From contig JAKUDP010000001.1 in NCBI GenBank assembly GCA_022570795.1, forward strand, positions 1,550,001-1,614,000: DNA of 64,000 nt, given 5' to 3'. Below, piece by piece: positions 32,200 to 42,268 of the stretch; position 1 is the stretch's first letter; each line of letters begins with the position of its first letter. The position numbers were made by a program, and so were the translations under genes. Under the pieces are notes generated by a model. The model was not told where the DNA came from. It saw only the letters and a program-made list of their open reading frames with translations, and did not search any database. The stretch is from Sphaerulina vaccinii (taxonomy: Eukaryota > Ascomycota > Dothideomycetes > Mycosphaerellales > Mycosphaerellaceae).

Positions 32200-34850
32200 A
32201 GTAGAGGTAAGGACTATAGAGGTAATATTTACCTAAGAAAGAAGTTAGTATACTACTATTACTACTTAGTTCTCTTACTATCTTCCGAGCTACTATTATC
32301 TTAAGTAGGCTTAAAGGCAACCTATATATCTCTAAGTTATTTCCTTAATATATATAGGCTATTATAGAAAGCTATATATTATAGATATAGATAGTATCTA
32401 CTTTTAGCTTACTATATATAGCTAGAGCTATTATATAGCTTTATATATTACTATAGCCTATAGTACTATAGTTAGAATTTAAGTATAATCTAAGTATATA
32501 AGCTAGTAACAAGGTATAGGTATATTTTATATATAGTATAATAGTTAATATTCTATCTATAGAAGCTATAGAGAGTATAAGGCTGCCAAGCCTATATAGT
32601 AGGTAGATATATACCTTATTAGATACTTTTATAGATACTAATAAGATTAATAGAATTCTACTTCTCGGTAGGTCTCGGGAGATTAGTAGTATATTATCTA
32701 AGGTATACGACGGCCTTCTCTATATATATCTCTTTTATAAGTAATATATTATTATAATATATAATCTCCTTCTCTAATAAAGGAAAAAAAATTAGTATAA
32801 TACTATCTTAATTTATATTCCTTACTCCTTGCTATAGGTACTACGATAGTAATAGCCTTTAACTTTATAGTACCTACTCTAGGAACAAATGTACTCTACT
32901 TTTATAGATCTTAATTCTATTCTCTATATAATAGTTTATAACTTTTTTTATTAGATACTTTTTACTTCTTCCTAAGCTACTTAGAGTATCTTCGACTATT
33001 ATTATCGGAGCTATTAGTAGTATTAGCTATAGTATTACTACGCAAAGCTATAGTAATAGGTATAATAGTAGTAGTATCGAGAGTAGCCTTAGTATCGACT
33101 TTAATACCTACTAGTACTACTTTAGCTATACTATCCTTAGTACTATTACCTCTATTACTAATACTACCTATATCTATAGCCTACTATATAGACTCTATCT
33201 TTAGCTTTAGCTATATAGAGCTTAGCTTTAGTAGTATAGAACTTATCTTTAGCTTTAGTATATTCTTTACTAGTAGTATAGAGGTATTCTATTATATCGT
33301 AGCTATAGTTTCTAAACTACCTATAGTATCTAGAGCTATAGTCGTAGTTACTAAGGTTATAATTAATATTAACTTCGTAGCCTATAATATAAAAGTACTA
33401 ACTTTCTTAATTATATTTACTAGATATAGTATATCTTTCTACTTAGCTTAAAGCTTAAATAACTTATTACTAATAGCTTTTATAGCTACCTCCTTTAATA
33501 GTAGTATTCTCTTCCGACTATACGAGTTAAGTAGCTCTAGCTTAATATACTTAATAAAGTACTTATTAGTACTTACCTTATTTATAATATTTATAAAAAC
33601 AAGCTACTTCTCTTTCTTATTCTTTTTCTTATTCTCTATTAGTAGTAGTACTATACTACTTAGGCCTTCTCCTTTATCGCGCTTTTGCTTAACTCCTACT
33701 TAGACTAGTAGGTAAGGCTCTATAGTATCTATCTAGTCTTTTTTATTAGAATTACTTGCGCTATCTTCTTTATTAGAATTACTTATACTAGTATACTTAG
33801 AGCCTAAATCTAGTTCCTTATAGTTATAATTATTTTTAGAATTATAGTTATCGAACTTATAGTTAGAGTCGTAACTACCGAAAAAGTTTAGACTAATTCT
33901 ATTACTATTAGAGTCGTCGTAGCTCTAAGAAGCGATTATATAGTTTGTATAATCCGCAGGTAGTAGCCGAAGAACCTATTTAATAGAATGCTTCTTTTTA
34001 TTATTATTATAATAGGTATCCTATACTAGTTAATTATAACTTCGATATAACTAGCAACAAGTATACCTATTCTACTTCTTATAGTCTCTATATTCTTTAC
34101 TATTTATACTCGATAGGATATATAAGTAAGTAATAGTATTAGTATATAGAAGTAGCTTCTCTATAGTCTAGTCTACTATAGCTATATTACTAGCCTTAAG
34201 ACCTAGAGGAGATATACTATTATCGAAGCTAGTAGTAGTATAGACTATATTAGCTTCTTAATTATAGCTACCTATAGTATCTTCTCTAACTAAGACGGAG
34301 TTCTCGGTTATATCTATAGCGTTATTAATAATACTAGCTTCTTATTAGTCGTAGTCGCCTAGAGTAATTCCTATAATTAGAGTAGAGTTCTTAGTATTAT
34401 CTATAATATTATCTTTAATATAGTAGATATTAATCTAGATACTAGGTAGTCTCTCGAGATCTACTTATATCTTATATAGAGTATAAGCCTAATACTTTAT
34501 AGGTCGCTTAACCTTAGGCTTAATAACTTTATAAGCTTATATATCGAGTAAAGTAAGCCTCTTATTAATATTAGGGACCTTCTAAATCGAAGTATTAAGC
34601 TCGTAGCGAGTAATTGCTAACGTATCTAATATAGAATAAGGGCAAATAGTATTCCTAAGTACGAACTCTATATCTAGATCCTCGTACTATATTATAGCCT
34701 TATATATAAGCTTTCTCGTAGCTTCTAAGAAAAGGCTACTAGAAATCTTAGTAGCAAGTCGTAGTATTAGAGTATAGTTATTATATATAATCTAGAGGAA
34801 ACTAGCTACCTTTTTAGTATACTTCTTTAGAGGCCTATTTAGTAGGTAAT
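32200..34850 (-). pseudogene. long unidentified coding relic, RIP-mutated
   Basis: From about 34,850 down to about 32,200 one minus-strand frame is readable for nearly 900 codons when TAG/TAA are taken as former Gln. Composition changes along it as in a real protein: a helical N-terminal part (EATRKLIYKAIIQYEDLDIE, LDTLAITRYELNTSIQKV), an acidic stretch with clustered Asn/Ser/Asp (SNSNKEDSASNSNKKD), a Lys-rich patch (KRDKGEG ... KKKNKKEK), a Thr/Ser/Ile-rich linker, and a C-terminal Tyr/Arg-rich part (ITYKRDIYREGRR). No RT, integrase, DDE or helicase motif is visible. It may be an accessory protein of a transposon or a captured host gene; I do not assign a function. Confidence 0.5.
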
Positions 34851-36069
34851 ATATAGATATAAAAAGTCTAGTACCTAGAATACTTATTTAGAAGTAGAAC
34901 TTACTAGATAATTAGGTTAGTAGACTACTAATATATATTATTTAATAAAGTTATAAGTATACTTTTTAAAGCTACTATTATTTTTACTATACTTAGTATA
35001 GTTGCTATCTAGCTTAATACCGGTATACTATATATCTCCTTTAGTCTTTAGAGTACTAATATATTTAATAGTTCTAGTTACTATATCGACTTCTAGCTAT
35101 AAAAGTAAGAGTATATAGCTTAAATCTACTTATAAGTTTTATACTAGTAGTTTAAACTAATCGCTACTAACTCTATTAGCTAAAATAGAGAATATAAGTA
35201 TCTTTAAGCTTCTAAGTAACTTATAGGATCTCCTCGACGAAATTGTTACTAAGTAGCTACTTTATATTATATATTAGGGTATACTTTAGAAGTTCTTCTA
35301 CCTATCGACTCTAGATACTCTTTGTAACCTCTAGTTAATAACCTTTAATATTAGTCGGAATAGGTATATAGAAAGGTTCTTCTACTAATCCTCGCTTCTC
35401 TAGGCTCGACTTCTAATAAGCTAATATTTCTATAAAGTCTCGAAAGTCTATATCTTCTACTAAGTATAAGTTCTATACTTTAAGTATATTAATACGCTAT
35501 CTATAGTAGATAGCTTACTTTTCTTTACTTAGGTATTTCTTCTCTAATTTATATAAGCCTAGACTAGTTTGCGCCTACTCTATAATATTATTATAAATAG
35601 TAGCTAGTAATTAGCTAGTAGGTAGTATAATATCTTTCCTAGCTAATAGGTCTTTAGCGCGCTATATATCGGTAGTAGAGGTTCTTTTAAAATTAGAATT
35701 TATAGTAAAAACTTCTAGAACGCGCTAGTAAGATAGTATATAAATAAGTATATATTACTATAGCTACTATAGGTTAGCTATCGAAGCCTCCTCTATTATA
35801 TTATATATATATTATATTATAGTAGAATAGTTCTTGCAAGCTTGCTCTAGAGTATTAGTTATATTTAGTATTAACTTCTAGAACTTCTAAAAGAACAATC
35901 TACTAGAAGTATATTACTAATATAGTATCTTCTAGTAATATATTACTTCTCAAATCTCTAAGAATCTCTAAAATAGAAATATTATATTAATATATTATAT
36001 TAATACTTCGCTACTTCTCTTCCTTCTCTTACTATATATATAATCGACCTTTGCCTTAGATTATATATC
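34851..36069. other. RIP-mutated DNA between two divergent coding relics
   Basis: Very TA-rich. The minus-strand relic may begin here, but I could not fix a start. It separates the minus-strand relic (to 34.85 kb) from the plus-strand relic (from 36.07 kb), which point away from each other. No terminal repeats seen. Confidence 0.4.
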
Positions 36070-38061
36070 TAGCTATAGTATATAAATTAGCGCCTACTAA
36101 GAAGACCTATATATATTATAGAAAAGATATTATAGCTAGCTATAGAAATATAAAATACTACTCTAAATCTTATACTAATAAATATTAAATAAAAGTAGAG
36201 TAAGTATATAAAATATATAATAAAAAGAAGTTAGGAAGATTCTATAGAAAAAAAGGTAAGAAAGAGTATTAGAGCTACTACTATTAAGAGACTACTATAT
36301 ATAAAATATATAAGAAGAAGAAGATAGAAAAGTTTATTAGAGAAGAAGGTAAGAAGAAGTATTAGAAATACTATAAGTAGGTAACTACTATATATAAAAT
36401 ATATAAAAAGAAGAAGATAGAGAAGTTCTATAAAAAAGAAAGTAAGAAGAAATATCGAAACTACTATAAGTAGGTAACTACTATATATAAAATATATAAA
36501 AAAGAGAAGATAGAGAGGTTCTATAGAAAAGAATATAAAGAGAAAGAATATAGGAGCTACTATAATACTTACTATACCTTATCTATAGGCTACTCTAAAA
36601 GCCTCGTTACTATACTATCTAAGTTTAATATACTACTATTAGATACTTGGAACTTTTATTTTACTATAGATTTTATTATATAGTATATTATAAATTAATT
36701 CTATATAAATAGCCTACTTTCGGATCTACGACTTTCTAAGGTATATTCTAAAAGCTTCTAAAAGGCCTAGGCTAGCTTTAAATTTACTATTCTACTATAT
36801 ACTAAGATAGTATCTAGTAAGCTTACTAATAGGAATATCTTTACTAACCTTATCTCGATACTATATAGGCTAAGTCGGAAAGTATAAAAGCTACTCGAAG
36901 AGGTATATATAGAGTATCTAAGTACTTACCGAAAGGCGCTTAAAGCTACTAAATAAGACTAGTAGGTAGATAAACTTAAGACGCCCGAGACGCCTAGACT
37001 AGAGCTTATTACTTTAGAAATATAGGCTTATATAGGTACGAGCTAAAGCGAGACTATAGATAAAACTATAATTAATATATCTAAAAAGCTCTATACTAAG
37101 CTAAAACTACTTAGAGTACTACTAATTCCTAACTAGTAATATTAAAAGATTATTTATATTAATTATATATATAAAATATAGAACCTTCGAATATAGTATA
37201 CTATATATACTTTAAATAGAGAGGCTATTGCGCTAGTCTAATATAGAAATTAGCTCTTTCCTATAGATCTATAGACTATAGACTATAACAACTTTAGAGG
37301 TCTTCTAACCTTAGTTATTTTATATACTAGTACTATTCTAGTACCTATCTAAATTGCTTAGTACTACTTCGAGAACTTTATAGCAATATATAACTAGGAA
37401 GCGACTCGGTAGTAGGAGAAGGTAGCTAATTCTATACTTCTATATATACTACTATTAGTAGAGATTATAAGCTTTATATATAGTAAGACTAAGTATATAT
37501 TAATACTATTATAGATAAGACTAATTAGTACTATAGAGAAGCTAGCTTAGTATCCTATACCTATCTACCTAAATATAGATAATACTTTAGTTAAGTAGCA
37601 ATTCTACTAAACTTTCGAATAGGTATATACCTAAAGCTATAAAGTAAAAATTCTCGCTTAAGGTATAACTAGCTTTAGTATATTCCTAGATACTTTTAGA
37701 GCAATTATTAAGTACTTCTCTATCGGAGCTAATTCTCTTATTATCTATTCTACTATAACTATATAGTATAACTATATTATATATACTAACTACTACCTAC
37801 TAGTTTAGTATAATACTTATCTACTTTATATCTAGATTAATAATTCTACAAACGCTAGAGGCTTCTATTATATAGTATTAACTAATATTATAGCTATTTA
37901 TAATAAGTTCTATAGTTAGATTATATATCTAATTACTTAATATATTAATACTTTTTTATAAAAGAAGATAGTAGCTAGAATTAGTATAATACTACTATTA
38001 CTAGCAAACTTCGTAAAGTATGTACGAGGCCGAAACCGAAATCGTATTATCGCTGGAGGAT
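36070..38061 (+). pseudogene. unidentified coding relic with 31-residue repeats, RIP-mutated
   Basis: One plus-strand frame is readable from about 36,070 to the TGA at 38059-38061, roughly 660 codons, if TAG and TAA are read as former Gln. It starts with Lys/Tyr-rich repeats (YKIYKKKKIEKFYKKE-like, 31 residues each). A mixed-composition body follows, and it ends in a basic tail, KYVRGRNRNRIIAGG, where the DNA also returns to normal composition. I see no DDE, RT, recombinase or helicase motif. The repeats recall basic tandem repeats found in some fungal mobile-element proteins, but that is only an impression. Confidence 0.5.
36291..36569 (+). repeat. 93-bp tandem repeat inside the coding relic
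   Basis: The block actactatatataaaatat recurs at 36291, 36384 and 36477, exactly 93 bp apart, with Lys/Glu-rich coding between. A more diverged unit lies just upstream (about 36,198). The 93-bp period is 31 codons, so the repeat was protein-coding. Confidence 0.85.
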
Positions 38062-38605
38062 GAGTAAAGAGGCGAATAATAGAATAACTAAAAACTAAAG
38101 AAAGAGATAGATAGAATATTCTCTAGTCTGGTGCTACCAGGCAGCATGGAATGGAGGTAAGCTCTTTAGAGGCGAGCCGAAGATACTTGGTAGCTGCCCT
38201 GGTTATGAAAGATCGCAGCGAGATATGGAGCCTATATTAATAGTCGATTAAATATAGGTTATTACTTCTTAGTATAAGTAGATAAAGATAAAATGTTGTC
38301 ATTAGCCTATAGACGTTCTTAGGCTAGTTGCCTGTACCGACTGTTGCAGCCTCAGGTTAAATGATCATATCACACCCCGTGTGACCTTGATCACGCTAAA
38401 CCTATTACCGTTATTCAAGATGATGCGTGATTTGTGATTCCAACCCTTAAGCCCTAGACGACCAAAGCGAATCCTTTCCCGCATCAGTTACTGCTTACTG
38501 CTTCCAAACGAGCACAGGTGCGCTTCCATTCACCGCAAGGTCAACTTAGGGCGGGCTTCACATGCTTGGCTTGGCTTCACCTTGTTGGTACCTTACGGAG
38601 GTATC
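38062..38605. other. transition from RIP DNA to normal DNA; promoter of the C2H2 gene
   Basis: Composition normalises over about 100 bp after 38,040 with a few residual AT-rich patches (around 38,240-38,290). No gene is visible before the C2H2 gene. An upstream Met at 38582 is in frame with it. Confidence 0.45.
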
Positions 38606-39391
38606 ATGGCCAAGCGAGTACGAGAACCGTCTTTGTCTACACAAGACTCTCCTTCAGGACTCGAGGAAGGAGATGCACCAAGCCCTGCTCTCGAGGAAGC
38701 CGTGCATACGCCCAAGTACGTGGAGCTCGAGGATGAGGAGCCTGAGAAATTCAAGTCCACCTTCCAGTGTTTGTTGCCACCTCACAAGTTGATGACCTTC
38801 ACGACCTATCCGGACTACGAAGCTCACTACAATGCATCGCACACAAACCGTTGTAAGCGATGCCGCAAGAACTTTCCAACATCGCACTTCCTCCAGCTAC
38901 ACCTGAGCGAAAACCACGACCCGATAGTTGCCGTCAAGCGCGAACGAGGGGACAAGACATTTGCTTGCTTTCTGGAGGACTGCGACAAAGTCTGCGTTGA
39001 TTGGAAGAAGCGCAGAAGCCATCTCGTGGACAAGCATCATTATCCGAAGAACTATGACTTTCTTGTTGTCAATCATGGCATTGATGGGAAGTGGACTATG
39101 CTCCGGCGCGGGATCGACTCAGACGGCCATAGAAAGAGCAGCCGGGAACGAAGAGGCAGTTCCGCTACGCAGACTACTCAGATGACAGACGCTACGAGCG
39201 CGAGCCAACAGACTGAGGAAACTGCACCGGACGAGTCGCCGGACGAGAGTCAGCCTATGGAAGTGTCGCAGGCACAGAAAGATGACCCTGCGCTCGACGC
39301 TGTGACAAAGTCGATGTCTTCGCTACAGTTTGTGCCACGAAGCATTACATTTGGCAAGCGCCTGGGAAAGTCTGGCTTCGCCAAGAGCTGA
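38606..39391 (+). CDS. ZNF511-like C2H2 zinc-finger protein
   Basis: A 261-aa product from MAKRVREPS at 38606 (an in-frame Met 24 bp upstream gives MLVPYGGI first, which looks unlike this family). Three zinc-finger-like modules occur in a row: FQCLLPPHKL...H..H, NRCKRCRKNFPTSHFLQLHLSENH, and FACFLEDCDKVCVDWKKRRSHLVDKHHYP. A conserved C-terminal box VPRSITFGKR follows. This arrangement fits the ZNF511 family, whose molecular role is poorly known. The region between is Ser/Thr/Glu-rich and probably disordered. It is the first intact gene right of the RIP block, about 550 bp from its edge, so heterochromatin spreading could affect it (inference). Confidence 0.72.
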   Translation: MAKRVREPSLSTQDSPSGLEEGDAPSPALEEAVHTPKYVELEDEEPEKFKSTFQCLLPPHKLMTFTTYPDYEAHYNASHTNRCKRCRKNFPTSHFLQLHLSENHDPIVAVKRERGDKTFACFLEDCDKVCVDWKKRRSHLVDKHHYPKNYDFLVVNHGIDGKWTMLRRGIDSDGHRKSSRERRGSSATQTTQMTDATSASQQTEETAPDESPDESQPMEVSQAQKDDPALDAVTKSMSSLQFVPRSITFGKRLGKSGFAKS

Positions 39392-39609
39392 GACTTCTCT
39401 TTCTAAAATCATTTAGCTTGGAATGCTAGATCAGAACAGGTCACGGCACTGAGCATTGAACAGCGCATGAGGCGTATTAGACACCCAGATGTCGAGACCC
39501 ATTCCGACGAAGGGCAGGAGTGATACTGAGCCTCCACTCGACCTTCACAACCACTTTGCAGCTACCAGGCCACCGACTTGACGGTTTCATGCTTGCAGAC
39601 GGCAATATG

Positions 39610-40764
39610 CTACTCAAGATATACACGACCACCTTCGGACAGACTCTTAGCTACGGCTTCCAGCACAAGCAAAGCATCACGAGCATCCTCAGCTGAACAT
39701 GGCACATCGCGCTCACCTCGGATGGCCGACAAGAATTCCACATACAAGCCTCGCTGCGTGGGCGTTCGGATAGTAGGATAGAATCTGGTCAAAACATCAC
39801 CATTGTCTGAGGTAACCTTGAGTGTTCCTATGACCTTGTCAGTTCTCGTATTTCATCGGGATTCGTCGTTCCAGCGACATACCATGTCGGTCGTCCGGCT
39901 CGGTTCCGAACTCTGAATCCATCGGCGACATCCCCTTGCTCAACTGCACGAGTTGTGGATCCTCATATAGCTGGAGTCGAAGCATTAGTCCCGTCGGTAG
40001 AATGTCGCACATCGTAGGCATACCTTTTCAAAACTTGCTCCAGCTGCTTCAACCCAGAACCTCTTTGTAGCAGGCCTCTCCTCTCTGAATTTCTCGCCCC
40101 AATTCACACATATTTCGAACCCTTCAGCATATCGTAGCTTTGCTGCGATGAGTCCAGTCTCTCGCTTCGCTTCAACACTCTTTGGCAGACCCCAGAGGTG
40201 TAGAATCTGATCAAAGATATGACTGCCCACATCCAACCACTCCGAAGCCTCAGCCAACTTACATGCAAAGCTCGATGTCACCTCCTTCCACTCCCCCAGC
40301 TTCACATCCTCTTCATACTTGAGAAGTGCGGCGATAGTGTTATAGTCTCCATCATATCTATGACAGAAGAATGGACACAATAGCTTGCCAGTATCTTTGG
40401 AGAGTTGAATGAGTTCGGTCATTTGAGCACTGGTCTCTGCTGGCGAAGCGCGGACTATAACATGCTTGCCCGCCTCAAGTGAAGACTTGATCAACTCGAA
40501 GCGCTCAGAAATGGAGTTTGTCACGCAGATGATAGATACGGAGGAGTCTTGGAGTAGGGTTGTGATATCTGACCATGTCTTCAGAGGAGATTCTTCCGTC
40601 GCTGTTGATGGTCTCGGATATGGCTCTGAAACCTCTTCCTTTTGTGGCTCGACATAGCCTGCTATCTGAAGACCAGGGGTTGCTTGAATAAGTGGAGAGT
40701 GATGGACGCGTGAAGACCAGTTGTCCTCTGTGAAGGCTACGAGTAGTGGTGGAGGAGATGTCAT
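39610..40764 (-). CDS. Gfo/Idh/MocA-fold protein, degenerate cofactor motifs (three exons)
   Basis: Exons on the minus strand: 40764-40024, 39970-39883, 39827-39610; introns of 53 and 55 nt start GTATGC and GTATGT, and the second has CTGAC before CATAG. The product is 348 aa. The fold signature is readable: LLVAFTEDNWSSRVHHSPLI, then PGLQIAGYVE, a VSIICVTNSIS strand, and SLEAGKHVIVRASPAE at about 97-110, then the C-terminal sheet domain. In active members the first strand ends in a GxGxxG-type glycine motif and the KH... helix is followed by EKP, whose Lys is catalytic. Here the glycines are missing (FTEDNWSS) and EKP is replaced by RASP. It may be a non-catalytic or divergent member. Alternative 5' exons are possible (see 40765-41221). 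Confidence 0.7.
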
Positions 40765-41221
40765 GATTATGGAATGTGGATACCAGGGAGGTTCGAACCA
40801 CATGGCCATGCAGAACAACGTAGTGTTATACAAATACATATACTTACGTGGCACAGCGATCACTTCCGTATGAGGACACCGTACCTGAATATCCTTGCGC
40901 GTTTCGAGCTAGGATTACCGTCAGCCCTACAATGCTATGGATGATACAATTGGTAGGTTATCGAGCTGCAGTTCATACTTACTGGACGCAATGACAAGGT
41001 CGTGATCGTATGGTACAGCCGAGAGCACGGCGAGAGAAAATTTGTTAGGCACCCGAGTACCTTCTGCCCCCTTCATTTGTGCTGCAGACGAACGCCTTGG
41101 TATAGTACAAATCGATCTGCAGCTTCATGCGTACATATGGGGACACCATAGTCTAGTGCAGAGACTGTCAGACCACCCCCGATGGGCGAGGCTATTATAG
41201 TGCCACTCTCGATGTGCTGCC
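40765..41221 (-). other. upstream region with possible spliced minus-strand exons
   Basis: On the minus strand a frame starting near 41077 reads MKGAEGTRVPNKFSLAVLSA ... VIAS and meets GTAAGT; a matching acceptor (CCTAG near 40914) leads into TRNAQGYSGTVSSYGSDRCA, which meets another GTAAGT near 40851. The two pieces join in frame. They could be 5' exons of the oxidoreductase transcript or a small separate gene; the third junction does not resolve in phase by eye. Confidence 0.25.
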
Positions 41222-42151
41222 CTAGTCTTCGTCGAACATCGAGAATCGACGCTTCTTCCCAGCCATGCTCGAGGCATTAGATATCGAAGCATTCAGTACA
41301 GTTCTCGCATGCGCAGAGTCCCAGTCCGAATCATCTGCTTCATGAGCGTCGCCTTCATCGGTCCACTTCTGATCAACTTCTTCCATCTTAGCTTTCCTAG
41401 TCCGACTAACATATGTCTCCGGATCCAAAGCATATTCGGCTCCCAAGTCGGGCGGTGCGTCAAAGGGACCCAAAGCCTCCGGAATAACGCCAATAGCAGA
41501 CCTTTCGACCCATCTTCTCCCATCATTAGTCCTGCATCCCAATATGCGACAACGTGCACTCCCACGACTTCTCTGCTGCAGAACTGCGCTCAATAGATGA
41601 ATCAAGCGAGCGATACTAGTAGGATATAGTCGGAAAGTCCTCGTTAAGTCGAAATGTATCATATCGATAGTTGTATCCTGGGGAATAACGCGAAAAGCTG
41701 ATCGCCAGGCTGCGAATAATGGTTTCATGTTAGGACCATCCTCGGAGCCACGTTGTTCGTTCTCGGTGGGTACTACGTTGAATAGTGTGAGGGAGCCGAA
41801 TATCACCACCCGAATGAGCGTTAGTGGCAGTACGGGAGGATGTACGGGCGTGTTTTTGAAGGCTGCAGGTGTGCGAAATGTGTGCTTGAGCTCAAGATGT
41901 CCTGCTGCACACGCCGCGAGTACATCTTCCCGTGTGGCGAGGGATATTCGGAGAAGATTACAGTGCTTCGTCAGTGTGATGCCGTCTTCGTCACACTCCA
42001 GTTCGATGGTGGAGCCTGTTGTGTAGGCATATATCCCGTTCCGGATTTGAGATGGCAGTGGTATCATTTGCGCCATGCCGTCGTGCTCCATCACGACAGG
42101 ACTAGGAAAGGGTGCGGGTTTTGTGTCGGAAATTACGAACGGCGTGGTCAT
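41222..42151 (-). CDS. hypothetical protein, 309 aa
   Basis: Intronless ORF. Near the N-terminus LPSQIRNGIYAYTTGS resembles the 'LPxEIRNxIY' opening of 2EXR/F-box-like proteins that are abundant in Pezizomycotina. The middle has FRTPAAFKNTPVHPP followed by a hydrophobic strand (LTLIRVVIFGSLTLFN). The C-terminus is acidic then basic (DSDWDSAHARTVL..., AGKKRRFSMFDED). No catalytic motif. It shares its strand with the aminopeptidase gene 117 bp upstream. Confidence 0.55.
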   Translation of the reverse strand: MTTPFVISDTKPAPFPSPVVMEHDGMAQMIPLPSQIRNGIYAYTTGSTIELECDEDGITLTKHCNLLRISLATREDVLAACAAGHLELKHTFRTPAAFKNTPVHPPVLPLTLIRVVIFGSLTLFNVVPTENEQRGSEDGPNMKPLFAAWRSAFRVIPQDTTIDMIHFDLTRTFRLYPTSIARLIHLLSAVLQQRSRGSARCRILGCRTNDGRRWVERSAIGVIPEALGPFDAPPDLGAEYALDPETYVSRTRKAKMEEVDQKWTDEGDAHEADDSDWDSAHARTVLNASISNASSMAGKKRRFSMFDED

Positions 42152-42268
42152 TCAGTCGAGATCGAAGAAGGTAGCAAAGGTAGAATGTGTAGACTGTGCC
42201 GCGCCAAGACGAAGCTGCGTGCAGCTGCAAGGCTGGCGTACGACTGTGCCTCATGAACGGCAAGTACT

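Noticed and set aside
30259..36069. A second complete LTR retrotransposon
   Set aside because: No second LTR pair and no RT or integrase blocks were found, so the label is not supported.
21417..38060. Centromere or telomere-proximal AT block
   Set aside because: The AT richness is explained by CA/TG depletion over recognisable transposon coding sequence, and no telomeric repeat is present.
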